From CAYOPZ01 sp964406005 (lineage in GTDB: Bacteria; Bacteroidota; Bacteroidia; Bacteroidales; SM23-62): 64,000 nt of DNA. Below the pieces are notes generated by a model, which saw only the letters and a list, made by a program, of their open reading frames with translations, did not search any database and was not told the origin of the DNA. The position numbers were made by a program, and so were the translations under genes. Shown here in pieces: positions 17,111 through 25,923 of this stretch (the first letter of the stretch is position 1; every line of letters begins with the position of its first letter). The stretch is from NCBI GenBank assembly GCA_964406005.1, contig CAYOPZ010000004.1, positions 86,525 through 150,524 of the forward strand. The letters are read 5' to 3'.

Positions 17111-18191
17111 AAAATCCGATCATTATCCCGGCCAGCCCGACGATCGTTCCGATAAGGAGATTCACACCTTTCATCCTGACAAAATCCCGCCGTGTTTCGG
17201 CGAGCAGGGGAAGGGCCCCGTGTCCGTCCTGTACGATTGAATTGGCAAGGAGAATGCTGAGAGGAATGTTACCCGATGCATACAGACTGATGAACAATAT
17301 ATGAGGACCCGATTCGGGTATGATCCCCACAAGAACCGCCAGGATCAGGATGCTTAAAAGGTTTTGTCTTATCCAGTCCTCAAGATGAAGAAACTCCAGT
17401 CCTGTATGAATGACCAGGAAAGCACCGAAAGTCCACAGAAAAATGCGCATAAAATGCTTTTTAGTGACGTGCTCCCAGAGGTGTTGCTGCATAAAATGAT
17501 CCGGTACGGTAAATGCAATAAACAGCTCTATTGCGGCAACGATCAGGAAAACCACGCGTTGCCAGTTCCATGATTCCGGGCCGATATCCCCGCTCAGAAG
17601 CAACAGCACAAAAACGATTCCGCCGGTCAGGAATACACCCCGCTCGAAAGTCATTCTTTTAAGCTGGGGCAGGATCAGGGAGGGGACGAAGCTCTTGCAC
17701 TCAGGATCGTTCTCATGAAAATCCAGGTGGCCTGTGCGCCGGATCATTTTTCGTTTCCCGGCGGGCAGGGCCGTTAGGATGAATCCGCATATCACGGCAA
17801 CAATAAAAAGCACGGCGGTAACCAGGAGGGCCTTTCCCGGCAGCATCCCGAAAAACACGAAAGCTTCGTCACCCATGGTTGCGATCATGGCTGCAACGAG
17901 GGCAGAAAACTGGAACATCCGGTGTACATAGAGGGAAACCACCAGGTATGCACCCAGGCAACCGGGACTGATCCCCAGCAGAGCTGCAATGATCACCTGC
18001 AGCCAGGGGTTCCGGTCAAAATGCCTGTTCCATTTTCCCTTGTTCGTGACGGCCAGGTATTCGATCAGCAACATCATGATCATCACAAAAACGGTAATGA
18101 TCATGGCATGTTTGAATAAGTCCATCCCGAACTGAAACACATTTTCGAAATGGATTTCCTCGCCGATCAGGCCTGTACCATGCTCGTGCAT
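17109..18191 (-). CDS. Putative multi-pass permease, ArsP_2/10TM heavy-metal exporter family
   Basis: 360 residues with about ten hydrophobic segments. The conserved first half includes LLGISPGCLGAYLVVSLYVH followed by MIATMGDEAFVFF. The second half repeats the design (LVGIIPESGPHILFISLYASG), which suggests an internal duplication. This matches the family called putative 10TM heavy-metal exporter (DUF2899/ArsP_2). The substrate is unknown. It follows yidD by 3 bases. There is no in-frame TGA that would suggest selenocysteine. Confidence 0.75.
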   Translation of the reverse strand: MHEHGTGLIGEEIHFENVFQFGMDLFKHAMIITVFVMIMMLLIEYLAVTNKGKWNRHFDRNPWLQVIIAALLGISPGCLGAYLVVSLYVHRMFQFSALVAAMIATMGDEAFVFFGMLPGKALLVTAVLFIVAVICGFILTALPAGKRKMIRRTGHLDFHENDPECKSFVPSLILPQLKRMTFERGVFLTGGIVFVLLLLSGDIGPESWNWQRVVFLIVAAIELFIAFTVPDHFMQQHLWEHVTKKHFMRIFLWTFGAFLVIHTGLEFLHLEDWIRQNLLSILILAVLVGIIPESGPHILFISLYASGNIPLSILLANSIVQDGHGALPLLAETRRDFVRMKGVNLLIGTIVGLAGIMIGF

Positions 18192-18194
18192 TTT

Positions 18195-18485
18195 TTATTT
18201 TTCAGTGGTGATTCTTCTGAATCTGAAAACTTTATAAGGTTTCGGAGGAACGGGATCAAAACCGTGCGTGCCCCAGGGATGGCAACGAAGAATTCTGCCT
18301 GCGGCCAGCCATGTTCCTTTCAGCAATCCATGTGTTTTCAGCGCTTCGATGGCATATTGCGAACATGTCGGTATATGCCTGCAGGAAGTGGGGAGCAGGG
18401 GGGAAATGGCAAATTGGTATATCCTGATCGGGACAATGGCCACCTCAATCAGTCCAATGCGTAGAATCCGGAATAACTTTTTCAT
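18195..18485 (-). CDS. yidD: Membrane protein insertion efficiency factor YidD
   Basis: A small protein with the YidD signature: IRIYQFAISPLLPTSCRHIP, TCSQYAIEALKTHG and RCHPWGTHGFDPVP. YidD is membrane-associated and helps YidC-mediated insertion. I take the ATG at 18485 (MKKLFRIL, 96 residues). A longer reading begins with TTG at 18500 inside a TACTTTTG promoter box, and an ATG at 18494 would lie at the predicted transcript start. It is not next to rpmH, rnpA or yidC; the permease gene follows it instead. Confidence 0.9.
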   Translation of the reverse strand: MKKLFRILRIGLIEVAIVPIRIYQFAISPLLPTSCRHIPTCSQYAIEALKTHGLLKGTWLAAGRILRCHPWGTHGFDPVPPKPYKVFRFRRITTEK

Positions 18486-18497
18486 CTTTATCATCTG

Positions 18498-18505
18498 CAA
18501 AAGTA
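18498..18505 (-). promoter_or_regulatory. Bacteroidetes -7 box for yidD
   Basis: The minus strand reads TACTTTTG, an exact TAnnTTTG match that ends about a dozen bases before the ATG at 18485. Confidence 0.5.
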
Positions 18506-18633
18506 TTAAACGGGTATGAAATCACGTAACTTATTTTAAATCTTTTTAAATAAAATTGCACTGAATCCGATAAGAAATAAATACTATATTTACGCTTCGA
18601 TTTCAGGAGTAATTCATTCATGAGCCTAACGTT

Positions 18634-19842
18634 ATGCCAAATGTAAAAAGGAGTAAAGGAACCCTTGCCATCCTTACCGGAGGAGGAGATGTCCCGGGAT
18701 TGAATCCTGCCATTCGGGCCATCACAATCCGTGCATTGCGGGAGGGATACCAGGTTTTGGGTTTACGTCGCGGCTGGGCCGGGATCATGGAACTGCAACG
18801 CGACAAAAAAGCGGACAATTCCGACAAGTACTATGTTCTGACCGAGGAGATTGTCAACAGGGCGGGACGTACCGGGGGGACTTTCATTCATACATCCAGA
18901 ACCCGTCCGAGTCACTGTCCCGGGAATCTTCTGCCGAAACATTTAAAGGACAAGTACACGGAAGAATTCAATGATCTGACTCCGGAGATTATCAAGAATC
19001 TGGAATTTCTGGGAGTGGATTACCTGATACCGATCGGGGGGGATGATACGCTGAGTTATGCAGTGCGCCTGTACAAGGAGGGTGTAAAGGTGATTGCGAT
19101 CCCGAAAACCATGGATAATGACGTACCGGGTACGGATTATTGTATCGGCTTCAGTACATGCATCACGCGGACCATACACCTGTGCAATACATTACGCACT
19201 TCGGCCGGTTCCCATGAACGGATACTGGTGCTCGAGGTATTCGGCAGGTATGCAGGGTTTACCGCCATGCTGCCCACCATGGCCGGTGCGGCCAACCGTT
19301 GTGTCATCCCTGAATACAAGTTTGATGTCAATCTTCTTACGAAATTGCTGGTGGAAGACCGGAACCGGAATCCAAGCAAATACGCTATTGTCCTCGTGTC
19401 GGAAGGAGCCATTATGAAGGGAAGCGACGAAATGATATTCGCAAATATGGAAAAGGACATGTTCGGGCATGCCAAGCTCGGGGGGATAGGAGACATGGTA
19501 TCAACACAGATCAAAGGTCTGTCTGCCAAGTACAATAAGGGAGCGCAGATCAATGTCATAAACCAGAGGCTTGGCTACCTGGTGAGGGGAGGTGATCCGG
19601 ATGCCATCGATTCAATCGTCCCGATGGCTTATGGAAACCTTGCGCTCGATATGATCCTCAAAGGAATACACGGAAGGCTGGTGGTGCTGCGGAACGGCCG
19701 TTATGACAATGCCCCGCTGGATGTAGTAACAAGCACAAAAAAGACTGTGGATATATCAAAGCACTATAATACGGACAGATTAAGGCCGCATTACAAGAGC
19801 TTTGAATTCCAGCCGCTTTTTATAATGACCGGAAACTCCTGA
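18634..19842 (+). CDS. 6-phosphofructokinase, predicted pyrophosphate-dependent
   Basis: 402 residues of the PfkA fold (TLAILTGGGDVPGLNPAIR). The phosphoryl-donor site reads GGDDT (135-139) and is followed by PKTMDND (157-163). ATP enzymes usually have GGDGS or GGDGT and a non-lysine residue before TIDND. The Asp and the Lys here are the known markers of PPi use. The reaction would be fructose-6-phosphate + PPi to fructose-1,6-bisphosphate + Pi, reversible, so it could serve glycolysis and gluconeogenesis. It is monocistronic, converging on the SPOR lipoprotein gene 7 bases away. Confidence 0.9.
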   Translation: MPNVKRSKGTLAILTGGGDVPGLNPAIRAITIRALREGYQVLGLRRGWAGIMELQRDKKADNSDKYYVLTEEIVNRAGRTGGTFIHTSRTRPSHCPGNLLPKHLKDKYTEEFNDLTPEIIKNLEFLGVDYLIPIGGDDTLSYAVRLYKEGVKVIAIPKTMDNDVPGTDYCIGFSTCITRTIHLCNTLRTSAGSHERILVLEVFGRYAGFTAMLPTMAGAANRCVIPEYKFDVNLLTKLLVEDRNRNPSKYAIVLVSEGAIMKGSDEMIFANMEKDMFGHAKLGGIGDMVSTQIKGLSAKYNKGAQINVINQRLGYLVRGGDPDAIDSIVPMAYGNLALDMILKGIHGRLVVLRNGRYDNAPLDVVTSTKKTVDISKHYNTDRLRPHYKSFEFQPLFIMTGNS

Positions 19843-19849
19843 TTATAGG

Positions 19850-20338
19850 CTATCTGTCCACGTATATCCAGGAACTCCCTGTAATGTCCGACCGGACCCT
19901 GGAAAGTCCGTCAAGGGCATCGCGGAGGTTGGAATGGGATTCGGCGGCTACCAGATTCCAGCGACCTGTCCGGACAATCTCGCTCTGATACCCCATACCT
20001 GTGATCCTGGCGGAGTAATCCTCCGCATATGCAGGTGTAATGAAACTGCCGACGATAAGATAATAGGTCCCCGAAGCAGCCGTTGTATATTTTCCTCCCC
20101 CGGAAGACAGTTCATTTTCATAATACTGGATGATGGAATCTATCCGTGCTTGTGATTCCTGCCTGATGTCGTCAAGGGAGGCCTGATAATCCTGTTTCTG
20201 GGTTTCCAGTTGCTTTTCGAGGTGATAAACATACACCTCAAGTGTATCACTTCCCTTTTTCAGAATTTTCTCATTGATGAATTTGCATCCTGAAAACGCG
20301 AACAGCATTGCGGGCAATAAGACAAGGATTTTTTTCAT
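19850..20338 (-). CDS. SPOR-domain lipoprotein
   Basis: 162 residues. A lipoprotein signal (MKKILVLLPAMLFAFSGC, lipobox FSGC) is followed by a short coiled coil (about 35-75) and a C-terminal SPOR-like domain (YYLIVGSFITPAYAEDYSARI to the end). SPOR domains bind denuded peptidoglycan, often at the division septum. The protein is therefore probably held in the outer membrane and touches the wall. The partner is not known. Confidence 0.8.
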   Translation of the reverse strand: MKKILVLLPAMLFAFSGCKFINEKILKKGSDTLEVYVYHLEKQLETQKQDYQASLDDIRQESQARIDSIIQYYENELSSGGGKYTTAASGTYYLIVGSFITPAYAEDYSARITGMGYQSEIVRTGRWNLVAAESHSNLRDALDGLSRVRSDITGSSWIYVDR

Positions 20339-20380
20339 AAAAAGACGTTTTAGTGTATCCCGGTTACGTAATTGCTATTC

Positions 20381-20388
20381 CAAAAATA
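20381..20388 (-). promoter_or_regulatory. Bacteroidetes -7 box for the SPOR lipoprotein gene
   Basis: TATTTTTG on the minus strand matches TAnnTTTG and gives a leader of about 35-40 bases. Confidence 0.45.
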
Positions 20389-20481
20389 TGAATTTCATTT
20401 ATAAAACCCTAATATTCACTGAACTAATAGCCTTGTATTCAAGATCGGGCAGGAAAGCGCTGCCGATAAATCAAAATGGAT

Positions 20482-20489
20482 TACATTTG
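20482..20489 (+). promoter_or_regulatory. Bacteroidetes -7 box for the dihydroorotate-dehydrogenase-like gene
   Basis: TACATTTG matches TAnnTTTG, 23 bases before the ATG at 20513. It lies before an alternative in-frame TTG at 20492, which would be at the predicted transcript start, so the ATG is preferred. Confidence 0.5.
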
Positions 20490-20512
20490 TTTTGCACCAA
20501 ATCCTTATTCAT

Positions 20513-21508
20513 ATGTCAAACCTGGCCGTAAACTATATGGGACTGGATCTTAAGAATCCCTTGATCGTGGGAAGTTCCGGCCTTACTGAAAAAGTTGAAT
20601 CCATCCGGAATCTTGAACAGAACGGTGCTGCCGCAGTCGTATTGAAATCCCTTTTTGAAGAGGAGATCGTACTGGAAAAGCAAGCCGTACAGGGGAGGAT
20701 GCAGGCAGGGAGTTCCCTTTATCCTGAAACCCTGGATTTTTACAAATATGAAGATACACCAGGTGAGAGTACTGCAGATTACCTAAACCTGATCAGGGAC
20801 CTGAAAAAGCAGATTTCCATCCCGGTCATAGGCAGCATCAATTGCATGTCGGCACAACAGTGGACCTGGTTCCCGGGGGAAATTGAGAATGCCGGTGCGG
20901 ACGGACTGGAGCTGAACCTGTTCATTTTGCCATCCGATCCTGATAAATCCTCCCGGGACAATGAAAAGGTTTACTTTGATATTATCAGCGAGGTGGCAGA
21001 CAAGGTAAACATCCCGGTATCACTGAAGATCAGCTATTATTTTTCAAACCTGGCAGGAATGATAAGCCGTCTTGCGGATACCCGTATCAGGGGACTGACC
21101 CTGTTCAACCGCTTTTACAGTCCGGATTTTGACATTGATGAGTTCAGGATCACATCGGGAAGCGTACTCAGTTCCCCGGGAGATTTATCGCTTTCCCTTC
21201 GCTGGGTGGCCATGATGTCGCAACGTGTGAAATGCGATCTGGCTGCTTCGACGGGCGTGCATGATGGCCGGGCCCTGATAAAACAACTGCTTGCCGGAGC
21301 TACTGCCGTCCAGATAGTATCCGCAATATACAAGTACGGAGGTGAACGCATAGGTGAAATGCTCGCCCTGCTTGAATCCTGGATGGAAAAACACGGTTTT
21401 GACAGCATAGCACGGTTCCGGGGGAAAATGAGCCAGGCAGCAAGCAGCAACCCGGCAGCGTACGAACGTGTACAGTTCATGAAATACTTCAAAGGATTCG
21501 AAGGATAG
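20513..21508 (+). CDS. Dihydroorotate dehydrogenase-like protein
   Basis: 331 residues of the FMN-binding TIM-barrel family. It begins MSNLAVNYMGLDLKNPLIVG, has VIGSINCMS and GADGLELNLF strands, and ends with the ATAVQIVSAIYKYG phosphate-binding region. This is the DHODH-like group annotated beside true PyrD. The usual catalytic Ser/Cys of the dehydrogenase loop is not obvious, so its true substrate is uncertain. The DUF434 gene follows 9 bases later and the two are probably co-transcribed. Confidence 0.8.
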   Translation: MSNLAVNYMGLDLKNPLIVGSSGLTEKVESIRNLEQNGAAAVVLKSLFEEEIVLEKQAVQGRMQAGSSLYPETLDFYKYEDTPGESTADYLNLIRDLKKQISIPVIGSINCMSAQQWTWFPGEIENAGADGLELNLFILPSDPDKSSRDNEKVYFDIISEVADKVNIPVSLKISYYFSNLAGMISRLADTRIRGLTLFNRFYSPDFDIDEFRITSGSVLSSPGDLSLSLRWVAMMSQRVKCDLAASTGVHDGRALIKQLLAGATAVQIVSAIYKYGGERIGEMLALLESWMEKHGFDSIARFRGKMSQAASSNPAAYERVQFMKYFKGFEG

Positions 21509-21517
21509 CATCATGTA

Positions 21518-22195
21518 ATGCGAAATGATATCATCACGGACGATTTTGTTGAATCTCTGCATGATTACGCCTACCTGCTGAACCAGAAATATCCCCGGAA
21601 GGCCGTTCTGAAAATTGTCGGGGACAGGTACCTGCTGAATAATTTTCAGCGGATTCTGCTGAGCCGGGGTGTTTTCCCCCGGGACGCCATTCATTCAAGG
21701 CAGAAAAAAACCACACGGGATATAAGCGGCACCGAGATCCACATTGATGCCTATAATATACTTTTTACCATATCGAATTATCTTCTGGGGCGTATCGTTT
21801 TTATAAGCAACGACCTTTTTGTAAGGGATGCAGGGGAGGTCTACGGGAAACTCCACAAAGACCCGGTATTCAGCCGTTCCATAGAATTATTGTTGAAATA
21901 TCTCAGCAAAACAAAGCCGGTGCATATTGAATTTCATCTTGACAAGCCTGTATCCTACAGTGCAGAACTGGCCCGATCCCTCAGGGGAGACCTTTCTTCA
22001 TGCGGCCTGAAAGGAGATGCACTGCTCGAGAAAAACCCGGATACCGTGCTGATGCGGCTGACAAGGGGTGTCATTGCCACATCGGATTCCGATGTGCTGG
22101 ACCGGTCGGATATGCCGGTCACAGACCTGGCCCACCTGGTACTGAAAGACAATTTCACACTGAATCTTCCCGATCTGAGCGAATTACAATCATAA
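21518..22195 (+). CDS. DUF434/DUF5616-type protein of unknown function
   Basis: 225 residues without signal or membrane segments. The N-terminal part (about 5-50) with YLLNQKYPRKAVLKIVGDRY resembles DUF434. The second part (about 70-210), beginning IHIDAYNILFTISNYLLGR, resembles the DUF5616 region that follows DUF434 and has a PIN-like first strand. This pairing is also known from archaea. A nuclease-like fold is possible but the full acidic triad is not clear. It probably shares a transcript with the upstream DHODH-like gene. Confidence 0.65.
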   Translation: MRNDIITDDFVESLHDYAYLLNQKYPRKAVLKIVGDRYLLNNFQRILLSRGVFPRDAIHSRQKKTTRDISGTEIHIDAYNILFTISNYLLGRIVFISNDLFVRDAGEVYGKLHKDPVFSRSIELLLKYLSKTKPVHIEFHLDKPVSYSAELARSLRGDLSSCGLKGDALLEKNPDTVLMRLTRGVIATSDSDVLDRSDMPVTDLAHLVLKDNFTLNLPDLSELQS

Positions 22196-22219
22196 ACGGA
22201 TGTTGAGTTAAATTGATCC

Positions 22220-22798
22220 TTACACCAGGTCCTTTGCATCGGCAGGCATCCAGTGTGAATCCATACCTTCCCATTTGATCGTGCATCCTATGGGATTGGT
22301 CAGGGGAACGCTGACCTGCTGTCCCTGTGTCAGCTCAGTAAGGGTCCTTTCCAGGTCGTTCACGGTGATCCCCGAAGCGTTTCTCGGACTGTCCGTACCG
22401 CGTCCGGTATACACCAGTTTCCGCGCATCATCGAATACGAAAAAATGGGGCGTTCTCAGTGCACCGTATGCCGTGGCAACCTCCTGGCTCCGGTCGTACA
22501 GGTACAGCCATGGGAAATGATACTGTTGCATCCGCTTTACCATGTTCTCGAAACTGTCGGCAGGGTATGTCCTGGGACTGTTGGAATTGATCCCCACGAA
22601 CCTGACACCCTTGTCTGCAAATGTTTCGGCTGTCCTGCGCGTGACCTCGTCCGATCCGATTACATAGGGGCAGTGATTGCAGGTGAAGAATATCACGAGA
22701 ATTTCTTCCTTGAAATCCTCCAGCCTGTATGTTTTGCCGTCCGTGGCGGGCAATTCGAAGGAAGGAGCCTTTTCTCCGGTTTTTAAGGTATATGACAT
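22220..22798 (-). CDS. Thioredoxin-family AhpC/TSA-like protein
   Basis: I use the ATG at 22798 (MSYTLKTGEKAPSF, 192 residues); the longer frame overlaps the promoter. The fold is peroxiredoxin/thioredoxin-like, with GEKAPSFELPATDGKTYRLED and a CNHCPYV motif in place of WCxxC. The CPY end resembles the TlpA-like/redoxin proteins annotated 'thioredoxin family protein'. No signal peptide is seen, so it acts in the cytoplasm, and its partner is unknown. Confidence 0.8.
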   Translation of the reverse strand: MSYTLKTGEKAPSFELPATDGKTYRLEDFKEEILVIFFTCNHCPYVIGSDEVTRRTAETFADKGVRFVGINSNSPRTYPADSFENMVKRMQQYHFPWLYLYDRSQEVATAYGALRTPHFFVFDDARKLVYTGRGTDSPRNASGITVNDLERTLTELTQGQQVSVPLTNPIGCTIKWEGMDSHWMPADAKDLV

Positions 22799-22822
22799 GA
22801 TCTTATGTTTTTTGTTGAAAGG

Positions 22823-22855
22823 CAAAGTTATTTAAATTAATTCCAGATAGACAAA
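22823..22855 (-). promoter_or_regulatory. Bacteroidetes promoter with -33 and -7 boxes
   Basis: On the minus strand TTTG (22855-22852) is followed after 21 bases by TAACTTTG (22830-22823), an exact TAnnTTTG. The leader before the ATG at 22798 would be about 20 bases. Confidence 0.6.
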
Positions 22856-22940
22856 AAGTTTTGTAATTTCATTGAAAAATCCTCCAGGGGATTTACGGAT
22901 CCGTAGAGGGCCGGTCCTCTTAATCGAAAATCTGATTAGT

Positions 22941-23891
22941 ATGTCGGCGGATATTCCCGAATACAGGGATGTGGTTGCAGCACATGAACGCATCCGGAAG
23001 TTTGTACACAGGACACCTGTCCTGTCTTCAGCAGGCATCAATTCGATATTGGGCGCTTCTTTTTTCTTCAAGTGTGAGAATTTCCAGAAAGCAGGCGCCT
23101 TTAAGATAAGGGGCGCCGGCAACGCGATCTTTTCATTGTCGGACCGGGAAGCAGGAAAGGGAGTGGGGACGCATTCTTCGGGCAACCATGCCGCCGCGGT
23201 ATGCCTTGCAGCAAAAATGCGGGGTATTCAGGCACATATTGTCATACCCCGGAGTGCACCTGAAATAAAAAAGACCGCCGTCAGGGCTTATGGGGGGCAG
23301 GTTACTTATTGCGAACCTTCACTTGAATCGAGGGAAAGCACGATGCAGGAGGTGCTGGCTGCAACGGGGGCATATTTCATTCCTTCATACAATCATTTCC
23401 ACATTATTGCCGGCCAGGGTACGGCTGCCAGGGAACTGATAGAGGAGACGGGGGAGCTTGATTTCATTTTAGCGCCTGTGGGCGGGGGCGGGCTTATCAG
23501 CGGCACTTCCATAAGTGCCAGGGCGCTTCTTCCCGGAGCAAAAGTGATCGCAGCCGAGCCCAAAGGCGCCGACGATGCCTTCCGGTCTTTCAGGTCCGGC
23601 AGAATTGTTCCCTCAGTAAATCCCGGTACCATTGCAGACGGACTTCTTACATCCCTGGGGGATCTTACATTCAGGGTGATCCTCGATAATGTCGACGACA
23701 TTGTGACCGTCTCCGAGGAGGGGATCATTGAAGCCATGAGAATGATCTGGGAACGAATGAAGATCATCGTGGAACCCAGCAGTGCAGTCCCCCTGGCTGC
23801 AATCCTCGAGAAGCAGGTGAACGTTTCAGGAAAAAAGGTCGGGATCATACTTTCCGGAGGGAATGTGGATCTTTCCGGGCTCCCTTTTTAA
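22941..23891 (+). CDS. Threonine dehydratase/serine racemase-like PLP enzyme
   Basis: I use the ATG at 22941 (MSADIPEYRDVV, 316 residues). It is a fold-type II PLP enzyme. The Schiff-base lysine is in KAGAFKIRGA, THSSGNHAAAV forms the substrate loop, PVGGGGLISG is the phosphate-binding glycine loop, and ILSGGNVDL closes the site. There is no C-terminal regulatory ACT domain, so it is of the short, catabolic or racemase-like type. Family members deaminate threonine to 2-oxobutyrate, deaminate serine, or racemise serine; which applies here cannot be told. Confidence 0.85.
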   Translation: MSADIPEYRDVVAAHERIRKFVHRTPVLSSAGINSILGASFFFKCENFQKAGAFKIRGAGNAIFSLSDREAGKGVGTHSSGNHAAAVCLAAKMRGIQAHIVIPRSAPEIKKTAVRAYGGQVTYCEPSLESRESTMQEVLAATGAYFIPSYNHFHIIAGQGTAARELIEETGELDFILAPVGGGGLISGTSISARALLPGAKVIAAEPKGADDAFRSFRSGRIVPSVNPGTIADGLLTSLGDLTFRVILDNVDDIVTVSEEGIIEAMRMIWERMKIIVEPSSAVPLAAILEKQVNVSGKKVGIILSGGNVDLSGLPF

Positions 23892-23896
23892 GCAGG

Positions 23897-25018
23897 TCAA
23901 TCTATACGCAGGTAGGAGACGATCGGGAAATGGTCTGAAAGCCAAACTTTTTTCCGGGTGAAGAAAAGCGGCTCAAGGCCTTTCCCGTGCAGTATGTAAT
24001 CTATGCGGAAAGATGGGAACTTCCCGTTATATGTCCGTCCGGTACCCCAGCCGGTTTGTGTGAATGCATCCTCCATTTCTTCGGACAACCGGTAGTATGT
24101 ATAGGATACGGGCGTGTCGTTGAAATCGCCGCAGACGACAAGCCGGTAAGGACATTCCGCTTTATGTGCAGCAATGGTTTCTGCCTGCCGGGCACGCTTG
24201 ACAAAAGCATCACGGAGCCTGTATGAGATGTCCCTGATCTCTTCCATCTGTCCGTTGTCGTATCTCAGTCTCAGACTGTTCAGGAAAAGATAATTTTCCC
24301 TTCTGAAATAGATGGATTGAAGGTGGTTGTTGTAAATCCTCAATGTGTCCTTTCCGATCCGGATGTCCGTATAGATGCTTATATTGATTGTGTTTTCAAA
24401 ACGGATGCTGCCGGAGTTCACGATGGGGTAAGCGCTGAAGGTGGCAATTCCATATCCGCCCTGTCCGTTCCCCGCGGTAAATTCAAGATGCCTGTAGGGG
24501 GTTTTGTCCAGGCTCTGAAAAATATTTTCCAGCCCGTGCGGATCCCTGTCGCTCACATAGAATTCCTGTATGCAGACGATATCCGGGTCTTCCTCCTGCA
24601 TGAGCTGAAGTATTTCATCCTGTGCGGCGGGATTGTCGGCCCAGCCATAGCGGTCGAAAGCCCTAACATTGAAAGACATCAGTTTGATCTGCCGGCTTTC
24701 TTCACGCTGCAGCCGGCTGAGATGCTCAAAATGTTGCTTTTTGACCAGAGCCCCGGGATGCAGGCTGATATAAGCGGTCAGGGTATGCCAGCCCAGTAGA
24801 ACGGACAGCAGGGAAATGACAAATTCCTTTCTTTTCCGCAGCAGCCAGAATGCCAAAAAGAGAAAATTGGCGACGAGGATATAGGGATATGTCAGACCCA
24901 GGAAAGCCGGCAACCAGAAATTCCCCGGATTGATATACCTGGATAGATACGACAGCATCAGAAATACAGCAAATGCTATGTTGGTACCCAGTATTATCTT
25001 TCGCAGGAAACGTCTCAA
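23897..25018 (-). CDS. Membrane-anchored endonuclease/exonuclease/phosphatase-family protein
   Basis: 373 residues. The first ~100 contain about three transmembrane helices. The EEP domain follows with IKLMSFNVRAFDRYG, the metal ligand in IVCIQEFYV, VVCGDFNDTP and the closing SDHFPIVSYL, so the catalytic set looks complete. The start used is TTG (MRRFLRKII), because no in-frame ATG lies closer. It is the third gene behind two rhomboid genes (gap 14 bases), probably in one operon. The substrate (nucleic acid, phosphoinositide-like lipid or other) is unknown. Confidence 0.8.
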   Translation of the reverse strand: MRRFLRKIILGTNIAFAVFLMLSYLSRYINPGNFWLPAFLGLTYPYILVANFLFLAFWLLRKRKEFVISLLSVLLGWHTLTAYISLHPGALVKKQHFEHLSRLQREESRQIKLMSFNVRAFDRYGWADNPAAQDEILQLMQEEDPDIVCIQEFYVSDRDPHGLENIFQSLDKTPYRHLEFTAGNGQGGYGIATFSAYPIVNSGSIRFENTINISIYTDIRIGKDTLRIYNNHLQSIYFRRENYLFLNSLRLRYDNGQMEEIRDISYRLRDAFVKRARQAETIAAHKAECPYRLVVCGDFNDTPVSYTYYRLSEEMEDAFTQTGWGTGRTYNGKFPSFRIDYILHGKGLEPLFFTRKKVWLSDHFPIVSYLRID

Positions 25019-25032
25019 AATCCGGTCGCTTA

Positions 25033-25911
25033 TTATTTACTCTGCCTGAAGAGAACCTCTTTTTCCTGATCGGAGAGGCTGCTGTAGCCTGATTTGGCTA
25101 CCTTATCCAGGATGCGGTCGATTTCCTTCTGTTCATCCGCCTTACGTTTGTTATAATCCATGTCTGTTTCAAATTTCTTATGCGTCACACGGATCCTGGG
25201 CCGTGGTTTGAAGATGGAAAAGAAATTTTCAAGCAGGCGGTTCAATCCTTTTGTCATATCCTTTCCGCTGCGGTACCTGAGAATATACAGATAACCGAAC
25301 AAAGCCCCTCCGATATGGGCTATCTTTCCACCGGTATTGATGGAAAAATCAAAAACGGATGTTACCAGGAACCCTACAAGGGCGATGTATATGATTTTTA
25401 CCCTTCCGATGAAAAGAAGGTGCATGGAGTAATTGGGTACATAAACCGAAATGGCTACCACAATGGCCATGACCGCTGCCGAAGCACCCAGTGCATATGC
25501 CAGGGACACCTGGGTCGACAGTACCGGGAAGAGGTTGAAAGCAGCGATATACAGCAAACCGCCTGAAAGTCCCCCGAGCAGATAAACTCCCACCAGCTTT
25601 TTCCCGTCGAGGTATTCCATGAATACCCTTCCGAACCAGTAGAGCCATAAGAGATTGAACAGTATGTGCATAAAACTTTTATGGAGGAACATGTATGTGA
25701 TCAATGTCCATGGCCTGGTTTTCAGTATGGCCGGATCGGCGGGCAGGCTGAACAGGAGCAGGAAATTCGAGTAGTCCCCGTGGCGGTTGGCAATGAAGTA
25801 GCCGATCTCCACAAGATTTACAAACACAAAAACAGCCAGATTGATATAGATCAGCTTTACCAGGCTGGAGCCTGATTTGAAGGAGGATTTTATTTCGTCT
25901 GTAATGGCCAT
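25033..25911 (-). CDS. Rhomboid-family intramembrane serine protease (downstream copy)
   Basis: 292 residues with about six transmembrane helices. Rhomboid landmarks are present: HILFNLLWLYWFG in the second helix region, the catalytic serine in GASAAVM, and the catalytic histidine in AHIGGALFG. A soluble ~70-residue C-terminal tail follows, ending in a charged segment (ADEQKEIDRILDKVAKSG, SDQEKEVLF) common in Bacteroidetes rhomboids. It follows the second rhomboid after 12 bases. Substrates are unknown. Confidence 0.9.
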   Translation of the reverse strand: MAITDEIKSSFKSGSSLVKLIYINLAVFVFVNLVEIGYFIANRHGDYSNFLLLFSLPADPAILKTRPWTLITYMFLHKSFMHILFNLLWLYWFGRVFMEYLDGKKLVGVYLLGGLSGGLLYIAAFNLFPVLSTQVSLAYALGASAAVMAIVVAISVYVPNYSMHLLFIGRVKIIYIALVGFLVTSVFDFSINTGGKIAHIGGALFGYLYILRYRSGKDMTKGLNRLLENFFSIFKPRPRIRVTHKKFETDMDYNKRKADEQKEIDRILDKVAKSGYSSLSDQEKEVLFRQSK

Positions 25912-25923
25912 GGATTTTTCCTG

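Noticed and set aside
17109..18191. A selenocysteine in the ArsP_2-like permease
   Set aside because: The frame has no internal TGA, and ordinary residues fill the conserved site.
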